A stretch of DNA of 64,000 bases from Quillaja saponaria (GCA_029379385.1 CM055612.1:12214001-12278000); one strand, 5' to 3'. Shown: positions 23,501-37,339, numbered from the stretch's first letter. Numbers and translations: made by a program. Notes: generated by a model not told the origin, from the letters alone.

Positions 23501-24642
23501 CACCTTATCGTGCTTGTAAGTCATAAATTTAGAAATAATTGCCAGTGACATCATTACTTTTTTTTCAAGAAAAAAAGTAAAGAAAAGAAAAGAGAGAGAG
23601 AATAATATGGGGAATTATGTGTTTAAGGCAGCTTTTGCCTTTTATAAATAAATTTGATTTCTTTAATGTTGTGTTATATTATGTAAATCTGTGTTCAATG
23701 AGAATATGGGAACCAGGATGTGAAAGTTTAATGGGGAATTATGTTAGTGAATGAGTGACTGTTTTTCAAATTCACATTATGGATGGTTTGTTCAATGATC
23801 TTATCTTACAATAGGGTCCAAATCTTCCGTTTATTAACTGATCAACACAAAATTATAGTTAATTTCTTAAATTTCTTTATGTTTTCCCTAAATAAGTATC
23901 GAATCGCAAAATTCAGACAAATAAGAAATAGTTTTGTTTGATATTTCAGTCTTATAGTGTCTTAAACTACAATTTCTTTAAAAATAAATTGAATTTTTTT
24001 TTTTATCTCTAGGAGTTGTATAAGTTAAGTCAATTGAATATGATCATGGGCTTCGTAAGTTAATTTGTGAATTGTTTCTATTTATAGTTATTCCATTCAA
24101 ACTATTATTTTAAATATTTAATGTATATATAGATATATTGTTGTAGAAAATTAGAATTATAATCTCCAAGATTTTTAATTTAGCGGTATAGTTATGTTCT
24201 TGTAGTCAAAAACTAGCATCCACGCAGGATTAAAATATTGAATAATATATTTTCTTGAATTTTAAATAATTAAGTATTAAAATAAAATGCATATGAGTTA
24301 TTAAAATTTTAAAATATATATTCATTTTGTAAACTTTTGTGCAAACCTACGTGTATGATTTCAATAAAAAGAAAAACACATATTTACCAAAAAAAAAAAA
24401 AAAAAATCTAACAGACTTCAAGACAATACACAATAGTTGTAAAAAAAGAAGAAGAAGAAATATTCAGTCACAAATTCTGAGTAAAATAAAATTAAAAAAA
24501 TGATAGATTTTTGTTTTTTGTTTTTTTCCAGAGAAATGGTAAAGTCGTCGTTTCAGATAGGACGATCAAAACGTTTTGAGAAGTCACTGTCAGGCTCTAT
24601 CGATAGACTTTCGTCTGAGACTCTCAAGTTGGAGACTTGGAG
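23501..24642. other. 3' flank of the carboxylesterase and intergenic DNA
   Basis: Holds the putative 3' UTR (AATAAA at 23647-23652) and AT-rich DNA. At 24535-24640 a short frame reading MVKSSFQIGRSKRFEKSLSG has non-repetitive composition and is cut off by the MITE-like element starting near 24644. It resembles nothing that I recognise. Confidence 0.4.
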
Positions 24643-24643
24643 T

Positions 24644-25283
24644 GTGTTTGGAACAATTTTTTTAATGAAATTCAATTCATTCTAAATGAATTTATTTAAA
24701 TTATTATGTTTGGAATGCATAATGAAAGAGAATTCAATTTATTATAAATTTTATTTTAAATTTATTTATTTATTTTTAATTCTTATCAAATTTGGTTTGA
24801 TTTGAAAAGAATTCAATTCAATTAGATAATTAAAAATTTTTTAAACAAATTTGTCCTTGAATTTGTTTACTTTTTACATTGACTCCATTACAATCACTGT
24901 ACAGTAGTGGTGACATAATGACCCCTACAAAGTCCTACCCCTCTTCTCTTCCACCAATCTTGCTAGTTGGGCTCGTCTTATCATGGCCAACAATTCCATA
25001 TTATATATTATGCTACATTTTATGATCTTATATTTATTGCTTGTTGTTCTAGGTATTTTATATGAAAATTTCATTTTTTTGACTAGATTGTTTATAAAAA
25101 TTTTAAATAAATCAAATTAGTAGATAAAAAAATGAGAGGGAGGAACATAAATAATTAAGTAAAGGGCAACAATGTCAAAATATTAAATTGAATTGAATTC
25201 TATCATTGATATTTATAGTTCAAATAACATAATTGAATTCAATCTAATTTAATTTTTTTAATAAAAAAATTTGTTTCAAACAC
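24644..25283. mobile_element. MITE-like element with ~22-bp terminal inverted repeats
   Basis: The left end GTGTTTGGAACAATTTTTTT matches the reverse complement of the right end (GTGTTTGAAACAAATTTTTT). The 640-bp interior is full of GAATTCAATT-type complementary motifs, giving a foldback character, and has no transposase. Target duplications are not evident. Its right edge lies only about 175 bp before the ENGase start codon, so it may form part of that gene's promoter region. Confidence 0.55.
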
Positions 25284-25457
25284 TTAAATAAAATTGAAAT
25301 TGAAATGTATTGAATTGAATTCTTGTATAGATTTGTTCCAAAGTTTCTGAAGTGCCATTATAGCTGTCTCCTACTGGTCTACTTTCTCCTCTTCTAAACC
25401 ACTGTCTCCCTTCGAAACATCGCAGAACCAGAGCCCAAAGTCTCTTCTCCAGAAACT

Positions 25458-28400
25458 ATGGCATTTGATCCAACTGAACCCTCTGTGCCTATCTCCTACC
25501 CAATCAAAACCCTCCATGAGCTCGAGTCTCGGTCCTATTTCGAGTCCTTTCACTACCCTTTTAACAAAGCTTCGGTTCCCTTGCAATCTGGGTTTTCTTC
25601 TTCTTCATCATTGCCCAATAGGCGTAGATTACTCGTATGCCATGATATGGCGGGTGGTTATGGAGATGACAAGTGGGTTCAGGGAGGGACTAATCCTGAT
25701 GCCTATGCAATTTGGCATTGGCATTTAATCGATGTTTTTGTGTACTTTTCTCATAGTCTTGTTACGCTTCCGCCTCCATGCTGGACAAATACAGCTCATC
25801 TACATGGCGTTAAGGTATATCTCCTTTTTGGGGTTGTGGGCCTTTTGGCAAAGAGTAAAAGAGTGGTTTCCACTATTCTCTGTCGTAACTCAGGTTATAT
25901 TGTACTTGAAATCATAGTCTATGAGTACCTTGAAAAACTTAGATCTGTCCCCCCACCCACCCTGCTTAGTATTTAAGAGGTTCATGGTACTGAATGTGTT
26001 TAATTTAGTGATTGAAGAAATTTTTATGTGTATCCTTCTTGATTTTGCATATGATGTATCTAAGGTGCTGGGAACTTTCATCACAGAGTGGGAGGAAGGG
26101 AAACTTGTCTGTGATAAGCTTTTGTCAACAAAGGAGTCTGCACAAATGTATGCACAACGTTTGGTGGAGCTTGCTCTATCTTTGGGTTTTGATGGGTGGC
26201 TGGTAAGTAACTCATCATATCTGCTGGCATTTCTAATCTATCCATATTTACCCAATTTGAGTTTATTATTTAATTATATTGAAAAATTTATAGGTATGCC
26301 ATTTTTATTTACACAGAATAATTACTATTGTGCCGATGATCATTTACTTGCACATGCTAACACAAAGAGACAAATTGAGGCAACCTCAATATTTTAGTCC
26401 AGCTGATCCTGCATGAAGCTGGCTTTTCATATAGACAGAAGAGAAGTTACAGAAAACTAAAAAAGGGAACATGACTTTCAGAAAAAAATAAATTTAAATA
26501 GAGTTTTCACTAGGATGGATTATTGATTTGTGGCTAAATTTTACCAAGGCATCAATTTTTACGAGTATAACTTTTACTTACATGTTCTTAGAACATAAGG
26601 AAAATTGAAGAAAGTAAAATTAGGTTAATATTCTGTGCTATTAAGAAACAGGACTTGAGGCTTGATAGTGAGATGAAAGTCAAAAAAATTGATATTGCAG
26701 ACAGCATAGGTTATTTTCAACAGTTTTACATTATCTATTAAACTGGAAACTGAAATTGAAATCAAGTGTTTTGTGTTCTCTTAATTCAAGATTGTTTCTG
26801 GAAAAATATTCTGGAGTTAGTTTTCAGAAACTCATTTTGCTGTGCAGTTTTGCACTTCTTTCTGTTTTTTCATTAGAGCTAACAACTTGTTGTTCTGAAA
26901 ATGAAAAGAAAAAGGTTCCGAAGTTTCCCTTTCAATCCTTATAAAGTTCCATTTGTTGCATAATACTTCATGTTTAACGTAGCGGCTTTTAATTACAGAT
27001 CAATATGGAGGTAAATCTGAACCCGCTGCAGATTTCTAATTTGAAAGAATTTGTGAACCATTTATCAGTCACTATGCATTCTTCATTGCCTGGATCTTTA
27101 GTGATTTGGTGAGTGTTTGCTGACATCTCTTTCTCAATTGCTTGTATACAGTGCACCATTTCAGACTTGAAGTTGATTGGTTTTTGTTGTTTATGTAGGT
27201 ACGACAGCGTGACAATTGACGGTCAGCTTAGCTGGCAAGACCAACTAAATGATAATAATAAAACTTTCTTTGATATTTGTGATGGAATATTTGTAAACTA
27301 TACATGGAAGGTATTGCTTTCTCTTCCCTCCTCCATGCTCCTACTTTGAAGTTTTATTTGACAGCCATTATCCTCAATTAGAATGTATGCAACAATCTGT
27401 GCAATGTAGGAACAATATCCAAGTCTTTCAGCTGCTGTTGCGGGTGACAGAAAGTTTGATGTTTACATGGGAATTGATGTATTTGGAAGGAATACTTATG
27501 GTGGTGGACAATGGAATGTAAGTGCTTTGCCATATCTAAATCAATGTACCTGCAGCAGCCATATCTCTCATTGTATGTACCATATGCTATTTTTATTGGA
27601 ATTCAATATAATTCTTTCTTAGCAGAACTGTGGAAGTATTCAAAAAAAATATAACTGACACTGGAAACTAAAGAAAACTAAAATTAGAACAGTTCAATAG
27701 CACATTGAATTTCAATCATCAATTATCCTAAGCTATTCAAGAACCATTCATTTCCCAAGAAGGATTGGCATATTTGGCCATATGCCAAATAGTGCTTGGC
27801 CATTAGATTAGAATTATCACTCACTGAAAGGATTCAAATGCTAAGTCTAATCATGCAATGCTATTTAAGATCAATAACTGTCCCAAAAAAGCTTGGTAAA
27901 ATGTGTACCAAATTGAAGCTTGGGCATTTGAATTATCACTCAGTGTGGTTCTTACAAATCATTCAGGGGTCGGTGCCAATTTCCTCCATCATTTATTAAT
28001 ATATTAATATTATCAGAGAAATTAAATATTATTCATTTTGGATGCATGCTTCAGTATGCATCTTGATCAACAACTTATGTTCTCGTGCATAAAATATTAT
28101 ACTCACAAGTGAAGCTTGGTGAGAATTTAGGTGCATATTAATCATCAAAATAATTTTTTCTTTTAACAGCACATGTTTGAAATGGAATGGTCAGTATATA
28201 CTATATTTACTTGTGGGAAATCTTTTGCCACGTGTTTCACTTGCAGTTGCTGTTGATAAAATACCTTTGTTCTTTTGTTGCTCTTCTGTAATGGACATAA
28301 GTTTCTGGCACTCCTTCCAGTTAAAGGTTAAGGTAACTGTCTCTTCAATTCCCTTGAATAAAAAGAAGACAAAAGCTGAAAGGGAATTGCAGAAATGGGA

Positions 28401-30344
28401 ATCATCTGTTAATTAGAGAGTCAAAGATCGCAGGGGAATGCTAACTAGTCATCACATTTTTCTCTAAAGCAAGCCGGCTATACCACTCATTTATAATCTT
28501 CTCAGAATGACTAGACAACTTATTTTGTTTCTCTTTCTCGCTTCTTCTTCTTTTTTATATCTATTTATGAGGATTAATTGTACTCTCATCTTTCTCTAAT
28601 AATACTTATTTTTCTATATAAAAAAATAAAATAAAATAAAAAAGGAAATAAAGTTTTGAAGAAGGCCTACGAAGAAGACCTACTTGCTTGTTTCTTTTAA
28701 CCTGTAAGGTCTATCCCATCTTCTATACCTTGTGGTAGGAATATAATGGTAATATATTGTTAAGTCTCACGTTGCTTAGGTGTGGAAATTTATGTTTTCT
28801 CTTTTATTGTTTACTATAAATAAAGGTTATAGGTGGAGGCTCTGATTAACCACTCAAGCCCATAATCATTTTCTTATATTATATTTTATTTAACATGGAA
28901 TTAGAGCGGGTTTGAAACCTAAGCTTGATCTTGGCCTGATTTTCAAAAACCCTAATCCTCTCTTTCTTTCCCCTAGTCGCCACGTGAAGAAAAAGAAAAA
29001 AAAAATGGCTTTGCAGCTAGCCATCATTAAGCCATGGTTCTTTCCTCCATTCAAGCCTAGTTATTTCCTCTTTTCTAGCTATCATTAAGCCTAACTATTT
29101 CCTCCATTCAAGTCTAGTTATTTCCTTTTCTCAAGCCTAGTTAGCTCAACCCCTCTCCTTTTCAAGCCTCCTTTATTTTAGGGTTTGACGGATCAAACAC
29201 AACAAAATGTTTGATGGCTCAAACAGTATCTATGTGAACTTTCTTGCTGTGCCTTTTTCTAGCGGGGCTCCTTTTATTTTTTCGGAAAATTCCGTTGTAC
29301 CACTTCCAACAGTGCTCATTTTATTTCTTTGGCAAATCCAATTTTGCCTCTTTCCAGTCAACAAGGATATTGCTCATGGGTGCAACACTTTCTCACATCG
29401 TACTGATGGTTGATGTTTTTCTAATGGATTAAAGCTACAACATATTTCCTAGCAACTGCCATATTGCAATCTTTGAGGACTTGTCCAGTTTTCATTCTGT
29501 AGTGCTCTTGTACCTGATGTGGTTAGATGATCTATCTGTGACTGTGAAATTCAAATTTAGATGCTTATCCTTTTTGTGACCATGGGAAGTCATATTTTAT
29601 CTACGGTTGCATTTCTGGCTTGAATTTAGTTGTTTGATTGTCTAAAGTGTTGCTGGAATTCTGAAATGCCATGTTTATTTTTCTTTATTGTAATGTGCTT
29701 TGTCATCTGTAAAACAAGAATGACATCTCAATGTTACTTTTAATTCTTTCTTAACTCAATACCATGGTCAATACCAGCTGTTGTATCAGATTTTTTCACC
29801 TTTGAGATTGTGTTTCTGGGCTCCATTATTATAATTTCCTAAAAGATGAATTAATGTTTTGGCAGGTAAATGCTGCTCTAGATGTGCTAAAAAAGGATGA
29901 CGTTTCTGCTGCTATATTTGCTCCTGGTTGGGTATATGAGATTAAGCAACCACCAAATTTTCAGACTGCTAATAATGGGTAATGTTGTTACGTTACGTCC
30001 ATAGAAGTTTCTTCTTCATTGTTACCCGTAGTTTTTATTTGTGATGTCTTCGAGCTCTAAAATCAATTTCCAGCTTCTAAAATTTGAATTTGTATTTTTG
30101 GTTAGCACCAATGATTTAGGTGTAATTTATTTTTACTGCCTGATTAATGACACATTGATTTTGCTGCTGCATAAGTTACAACTTATGAGTTGCCGCATAA
30201 AATTCTATACTGCCAGATTTTTTGATTTCTTTTTAGCGTACTAAGTATATAGGTATTTTCTGTATATGTTTATCCAATATATATGGCATGCAATACTATT
30301 TCCAGTTTATAGAAGTCACACCCCTTTTGTCCAGAGCTAAGTAT

Positions 30345-30388
<44 letters not shown>

Positions 30389-33300
30389 GTATCCCCTTCT
30401 GTCATGCATGGAGAAAAATCTGTAACTGTGGTTTTGTTGATGTTATTCAACCATCTTACATGGGTATTTTCCTTCCACCTTAAACCCATTCATTTGACTT
30501 GTCCACATTTCCATTCTAGATTGTTTCAAGTATATTTACTTCGGAGAGTCAATGATTGAGATATTTATTATTTTATGGAGGTACGTATTTTAAAAAAAAA
30601 AAGAAAAAAAGAAGAAGAAAAGATAAGAAAGAAAGTAAACTTCGAATATCCTTTCTCTCTCTCTCTCTCTCTTTTTTATTTTTTACATTTTATTCTTAAA
30701 AATTGAACCAATAGCTGTTATCTCTACTTAGCAAAAGAAAAACGAACGATGATGCCTTGGACAGCTAGATTTGTTAAGATGGTAATCTAGGACAAAGGGT
30801 GTAAGTAAATAATATATATGTATTCATAAATTGAAGTACTACTTTTTTTTAATGGTTGAGATCGCACCTAACAAGTATTAATCAGATGCCTTCATTGTCA
30901 TATATTTCAAATTGCAGTTGGTGGTCTCTTGTGGAAAAATCATGGGGATATTTGCGAAATCATCAGAAAGTACTGCCTTTCTACACAAATTTTGATCAGG
31001 TCAACTGTTGGAGGCTCTTTTTGCTCCCTTCTTTTTTTTTTTTTTTTTTTTTTTTTTTGTCTTTCCATATACATGTCTTTCTCTTTGCAAAGTGCTTATG
31101 AAAGTGGATAGTTATGCAATAACACTTCCAAGAAACACATTTGAGTTTAATTGATCTAACTTCCATGTTTTAGATTCACAGTGATATGAATGATATTATA
31201 AAATAAGGTACATTTTCCTTCTGCCTCATGGAGCTTGTACCTAAACTGTCATGCTCCTGCTTACTGGCATCCCTTTATATAAGATTAAACATCATACTTC
31301 TATCACCTCAAAATGGAATCTGCCTTAAAAACCTATAAATGAAACATCATTTTGGTTTGCTAAATTTTAGCCATTAGATTTTATACTTTTTTAAATGGAT
31401 GAATAAGTCAAGAGGATGCTTAACTAGATGAGATAGGAGACTGCACTTCACGTTACACTTGAGAAAGATGCATCTGGTCAAACAATTCTTTCCTAGAGGT
31501 AATCCACCAAATAGATAATTCATATTCATGCTCTAGCTGCTCAATTGCAGTTGCTAAATGAATGATAATAGATTGCAGTATTGATCATTTATCTTATGCA
31601 TACATGTGTTGTGAAAAATGGCTACTTTTGTTAATTTCAGGGTCGTGGTTATCACTTTTCAGTTGATGGAGGGGAAGTATCAGATGCTCCTTGGTGCAAC
31701 ATTTCATGCCAAACCCTTCAGGTATGTACAACCTGCTTCCTTTTTTTCGCACAATAACAATACTGATGAAGGGATAAACTTTAAAAGAGAGATGTGTATA
31801 AGCATGTAATTTGTTAAATTTGTAAGATTATTGATGGTAATAAATGTAAGATAAAATAAATTTGGAATCCGCTCACATGTTCAATCTTGTAATTCTTTGT
31901 GGTATACACTCATTTGGAATCCGCTCACATGTTCAATCTTGTAATTCTTTGTGGTATACACTCCACACTTCAAAGTTTCCTGAATTTTGAACATTATGTT
32001 GATACTTGATACATGTACCTATCTGCTGCCCGTTATTAATGATTGATGCAACATTGTCATCTTAGACTTGCTATATGCTAGAGCCTGGTTCTGCCATTAA
32101 TTGGTGCTTTCTTTTGTTGATAATATATAGTTTTTCTTTTCTCTTTTCTTTTTTATTGTTTTCTAACGAACATGTATTCGTGACAGCCTTTGCTTGATGT
32201 CGCTGATAATGTTATTCCAGATGCTATCAAAGTCCTTGTGGAGTAAGTGATAATGCTGAAAGCTGTCTTCTGAGTTGTTTTCACTGTAAAACACAACAGA
32301 CTGAATCGCTCATATGATGCAAAGAAGTCTAGAGCTATAGTTTCTAATTTATAAATCAGTAGCACTTGGTAAACAAAATGCATGTGTTCACCGGATTTTA
32401 GTAAGAGCCTCCAGTACCTGTTCTTTCCTCTGGAAGTAAGAACTAAGAAGTTCTATAGGTGGCTTCCCAGAGAATAGAAAAATGATCTCTATTACATCTA
32501 GCTTTGACCAATGTGGCACCTACTTGATGAACAAGTTATATTTGGATAGCAGAAAAACTATTAGTGTGGACTCCTCTCATATATGTTGCCTCTTTTTTTC
32601 AGTTTTATTTGGGGATCTCATCACAAAATTGACTCTTTTTATTAATTTTATTTCCTCCTTTCCACCTCTTGTATTTTAGATTCACTTGGATTTTAAACTG
32701 ATTCTGAGATAACATAAATTTGCAAACTGTAGTTTTAAGGAAGCATCTTATGGTGGAGGAGGAAACTTGACATTCAAAGGAACTCTCAACGACAACAATT
32801 GCTTCAGAACAAGGATCTTTCAGGGAGAGATTCTTTTTGGGAACTTGTCTGTTCTCATTATTTATTCCGTAAGCTATATGTTTGAGAGTTAATATTGCTG
32901 AAAGAAAAGTATCACAGCCAACTATCATCAAGTTTAATATGATTAACAATTGTTGATTAATATCATGATTACTTAGCACATAGAGCTTTCATGAAAATAA
33001 ATTAGAAAGTAAAAACACAAAGCTTTCAACAAGAGTAGACAACTTATCTTCATAAAAATAAAACTGAGGCTGTACCTGCCTTATAGAAACTGAATGTTGT
33101 AGCATACATACACTTACAGTGAAGAAAGGGCTTTTCCTTAAAAAGTATATTCTGCACCTGCTTATGCAATGGTTTCTGAACTGACTACTGATTAGTTTAT
33201 ATTAGAGTCAGTCCTTTTTAAACATCTATTATATGTGTGGACTGCACAATTAATGCAGGTAAAATCAGAAGGGAATTCTCTACTGGGACTTGTTCTTGAG

Positions 33301-33999
33301 TTCTCTTCTACCGCGGATGAAAGGGTGTCTATACTATTGGCATCCAGAGGCGCAGCCCAATTCTCTACCAAATACACTAAAGTGATTATGACAAGTCAAT
33401 TTAAAAAGCAAGGAACTCTCCCTGGATGGGTTATACATGAGAGTAGTATTTCAATGAATGGATATAGATTGACAGAAGTGCATGCTGTGTGTTACAAGTC
33501 AATTCCTGAACTCAATGAACTTGGGCTGGAGTCTGGATCTGATTGCCATGATACTATTTCACCTTGCAGCAGTCTGTCAAATTATTTTGCAATTCTTGGT
33601 CATATCACAATTAAAACTCCAGAGCATAATTCAGAATTTCAGCCATCTAATTCATGGCTTGTTGATGGTGAGCATATCAAATGGACGCCAGGTTCCCAGT
33701 TTTCCAAGAACCTCAGCATTAAACTCACTTGGAAGTTGAAAGATGGAAATCACTCTATATTTCCAAACTACAATATCTATGTTACAAAAGTACCAGAAGG
33801 GAACGATAGTCCGGCTGGAACATTACAACCGGTGCAAGAGTTTCTTGGCACGGCGCAGGTAAACTTTTTTTATGTTTCTAATCTTGAAGTTTCGTCTAGT
33901 ACATCTAGTCTTAGGTTCACTATACAAGCTTGTGTTGTTGATGGGACAAACCAGAAATTGAATGATTCTCCATGTTTTATATTGGAGGCTAAAAGTTAG
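25458..33999 (+). CDS. ENGase: Cytosolic endo-beta-N-acetylglucosaminidase (GH85)
   Basis: Eleven exons by GT-AG borders and phase: 25458-25814, 26065-26202, 26999-27108, 27199-27310, 27410-27517, 29866-29978, 30918-30999, 31641-31721, 32187-32242, 32733-32868, 33259-33999. Total is 2034 nt, 677 aa plus stop, close to the roughly 680-700 aa of plant ENGases. The enzyme cleaves between the two GlcNAc residues of N-glycan cores and releases free glycans from misfolded or degraded glycoproteins in the cytosol; no signal peptide is visible. GH85 signatures: CHDMAGGYGDDKWVQGG (exon 1), YFSHSLVTLPPPCWTN, GTFITEWEEG, ESAQMYAQRLVELA, GFDGWL, the catalytic N-x-E pair Asn167/Glu169 (INMEVN, exon 3), WYDSVT, DGIFVNYTWK, MGIDVFGR, AAIFAPGWVYE. 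The long last exon (246 aa) is a beta-rich C-terminal region, less conserved. Introns carry insertions, but no exon is interrupted. The upstream start is the first ATG and fits the family. Confidence 0.93.
28758..28910 (+). mobile_element. Short Copia/TRIM-like LTR plus primer site, in ENGase intron 5
   Basis: A 138-bp segment bounded by TGTTAAGTCTCAC...TTTAACA (28758-28895) is followed at once by TGGAATTAGAGCGGG, a degenerate tRNA-Met primer-binding site. Such short LTRs are typical of TRIM or small Copia elements. No second LTR is seen downstream, so the copy is 3'-truncated. The following about 250 bp (CCATTCAAG.CTAGTTATTTCC repeated near 29045-29140) is probably the internal part of the same element. 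It lies within the 2.35-kb intron 27518-29865 in the gene's sense orientation. Confidence 0.55.
30321..30400. repeat. (TA)n / (TATG)n microsatellite in ENGase intron 6
   Basis: ACATACATACATATATAT... passes into TATGTATGTATGTATG, a self-complementary hairpin-forming array of about 55 bp. It lies in the intron between exons 6 and 7. Confidence 0.7.
31860..31963. repeat. Perfect 52-bp tandem duplication in ENGase intron 8
   Basis: Two identical 52-bp copies (31860-31911 and 31912-31963), each starting ATTTGGAATCCGCTCACATG and ending GGTATACACTC. With no mismatch, this is either recent or an assembly artefact. It lies between exons 8 and 9 and does not affect coding. Confidence 0.9.
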
Positions 34000-36191
34000 T
34001 GACAGGACAGTCAAATGACAATGAACAAAAACTTAGGAAATTGTATCTATTGTTACTCCAAACAGATTGTTATCATTTCAGCAAAAACAATTAAAAAAAA
34101 ATGTAGTTTTTATTGAGTATTCTGTTTTGAGGGTTTGGTTATGATGATGGAACTGCTCTGAACTGGCTATGGCAAACAATGTCATTTTTTCCTGGTAAAT
34201 TAGGTGATAACTTTAATGGGCAATTATCTACTTTTCTTTAAAATCTTGTGTAAATATCTAATCTAGATTGCAATGGTTGTAAGAATTATTAAATACCTAG
34301 GGTTGACTTGATGCTCGAACAGGTGTATTGTATTCATTTATTTTATGGCCCAAATTGCTTTAAGAGATGCCGCAAAGGGTAAATTTTTTATAAATCTTTA
34401 GTTTCAGCGTGGGCAGTATGTTTTTAGCTGGACCTGACAAATGAATAATCATAAATTGGCTTGGACAATTTGAAGGCTAAATAAAAAAAAAAAAATTATT
34501 AAAGGAAATCTGTTAAGAGTTACAATGTTTTGATATAATATATTGGAGAATTTTAACATATATTAACATGAGAGCGAGTTAACAATGTCCAAATTTTTAA
34601 GTGAACAAAAAATTTATTTTGATCATTAGACTAAACTTAAAATGATGGGTATGTTAAATGTATAAAGTTCCAAGTTCTAAATTTTGATTCCAACGCAACT
34701 CACTGTCCTCAAACATCTTTTCTGCTCTCTGTATCTTCTTTACAAGTAAAAAAGTTAGCGAATTAATGGAATTAAAAAAAAGAATGATCATTGTATTTTT
34801 TGTAACATCTTCTTTTGTTATATGAACAAGTGGAGTTGTGAGAAGGAAATGACAATTAATTTGTAAGTCTAGTTGATTAGAGGTTCAAGAGAGGTATATA
34901 AGATTTGGAACCATACCTACTTAAAAGATAAATGAAGTGCGTAATTTTGAGAAAAATTGTTTAGTAATAAAACGTTTTCTCCTGCATCCACTTGAATTTG
35001 AAATCCAACATCAAGTGGCATTTGGATGAATTTGTGAAGATTCAATGATTAAATAAAGGAGAGAAAGGGGGAAAAAATATTTGAGGAGAGAGAAAGAATT
35101 ATATTGGAAATCAAAGTCTGTTATTTATAATTTTTAACTTTTTAAATTAAATTACTAATATACCCACCACTTTTAAGTTTAAATTGAATAAAACTATTCA
35201 TTTAAAAATATAGAAATGTAAACGTTGTTAATTTCCTTACATGGGTGTATGTTATAATTCTAATTTATTTATGGCTTAACTATTCTTTTAGTTATTAGGA
35301 TTGTCATAGCTTTTAATTTAGTCATTTAATAATATTTTTGGTCAATTTCATCTTCTAGGATTTAAAATTTTTCAATCAAATTACATTTTTTTCATTTTCA
35401 TGTTATGCATAAATAAGGTAATTTTATATAATTTAATAATAAAATGACCAAATTTTTTTTGCAAGATATAAAATAACTTATGTACATTATTTTTATATTA
35501 AATGTAGTTATTTTGTTAATTCATAACATGTAAATGAGAAGAATGAAACCTAATTGAAATTTTTTGAATTTTGAAGGATAAAATTGACTTAGAAAATTCT
35601 TAAAAGACTGAGTTGAAAACTTATATAATCTCGAATTACCAAAATAGTAGATAAACCTTTATATAAATATGTATATTACCACAAAAGTTAAATAGCGTTA
35701 TTATTTTTAGTATGAAGTTTTATAGAATAATTTTGTGTTTGTGATATTTTTTTATGATAAAGTTTTATAAATAATTATTTATTTAAAAAAAAATCACGAT
35801 CATAATGATTTCTTAGTTATAAACCTTGGCAATTCATAAATATTTATGTTCTTTTAGTTTGTACGATTGTACATAATTTATTTAATTATTTTAGCTCTTT
35901 TTTTTTTTTTTTTTTTTTCCTAGAAACAATTACTCTGTAAACTCCTCTTTAACCCACTTATTTTTTTTTTAATTTTTAATTTATTTATCACGGTATATAC
36001 CACTATTTTTAAGTCCCATTTGTTACCTCCAACCTGTATTTTTTTGAATTTGGTGTTTAATTTGTAAAAGTTTGTAATATATATTATATTTATTTATACT
36101 ATTAACTATATCTACAAAATCTATAATATTATATTATAAAAAACAGATACTACATGCCAAATATTTTTATATTTATTTAATCGTTTATAGT
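34000..36191. other. ENGase 3' flank and intergenic DNA
   Basis: The first few hundred bases should hold the ENGase 3' UTR; no clear AATAAA is seen. The remainder is AT-rich non-coding DNA with long T-runs (near 35897-35918 and 35961-35970). I see no gene or element ends. Confidence 0.5.
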
Positions 36192-37305
36192 TGTCACATT
36201 CTACATGAAAGCATGACTAGCCGGATGGATGAATAAATAAACCTCTGTAACCTTGACTCCAAATAAAAAAAATTACACACAAACTTTGACTCAAATAAAA
36301 GTTAAAAGACAATTTTATAAAAATACAGCTATATATATATATATATATATTTACTGAAAGGAATAGTAACTTAAATAAAAAATTTGGTAGAGATTTCCTG
36401 TGAAGGGGAACATGCCCAATAATACAAATAGTATCTATCCTGTTTATATACAACCGTTTCAACAACACAAAGGCAACTAGGAGCTTCGCTTCATCCACAC
36501 ATAAGAAAAATCAAGTAAACACAAGTCCCCCAAATCAAAACTTCATAAACCAAGCCTAAAGTGACTACAACTTTTTATCTCATGGCTTTAAGTAGGTGAT
36601 CTCAGGTGAATACCTTGCCGCAATAACTACTGGCAAGTCAGATTTTAGTTGAAGGATCTTGATGAGAACTTGATACTAAAAAAAAAAAATATAAATAAAT
36701 GAAGGGTGAGTCATAAAGACTCGGTGAGCAAAAAGCATACCCAAAAGGTATTAGCATCAATCAATAAATAATTATAAGACATGTGCATAATAGTTTTACA
36801 TTAGTATAACTTACAATGTAATTCATATTTCACACGTACATATATATAAAATGCAAAACAAAAATCAAAATAACTCACAAAAGATCATACTCCAAAAAAA
36901 TCAAGCAAAGCATCTAAAAAGGCCACTAATCGAAGTAATTTAACACCTACACATCATGTTCACATCATCCTTGGGACTTTTGCTCCTGCACACTAAGACT
37001 ATAACTATAAACTTCTCACATAACCTTCTCGAGGCTGAGTTACTCGAATATAGTTATTTAAATATTAAATAATCAAATTGAATATATCCTAGATGCACCC
37101 AGATTCTAAGTGAACTTATTGGCCCTATCAACCACAAACAATATTTGACACCAATACACAATACACTAATTAGTAACGTTTCAAAAACATAGCATTTCTA
37201 TCATATAATCCACTCAAAGTAATAAACCACCGTACTTAATAACTTTGCACACGTACACACACATACACACACATACACATACACACACATACACACACAT
37301 ACACG

Positions 37306-37339
<34 letters not shown>

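Noticed and set aside
23065..23554. Minus-strand frames over the carboxylesterase
   Set aside because: They are shadows of the coding strand, whose catalytic motifs are intact.
25371..25586. Minus-strand frame over ENGase exon 1
   Set aside because: It is antisense to a well-supported coding exon.
37246..37339. Array of short CA-rich repeats, considered as a CRISPR-like array
   Set aside because: It is a (CA)n/(CACATA)n microsatellite with no spacers of constant length, in a plant nuclear sequence.
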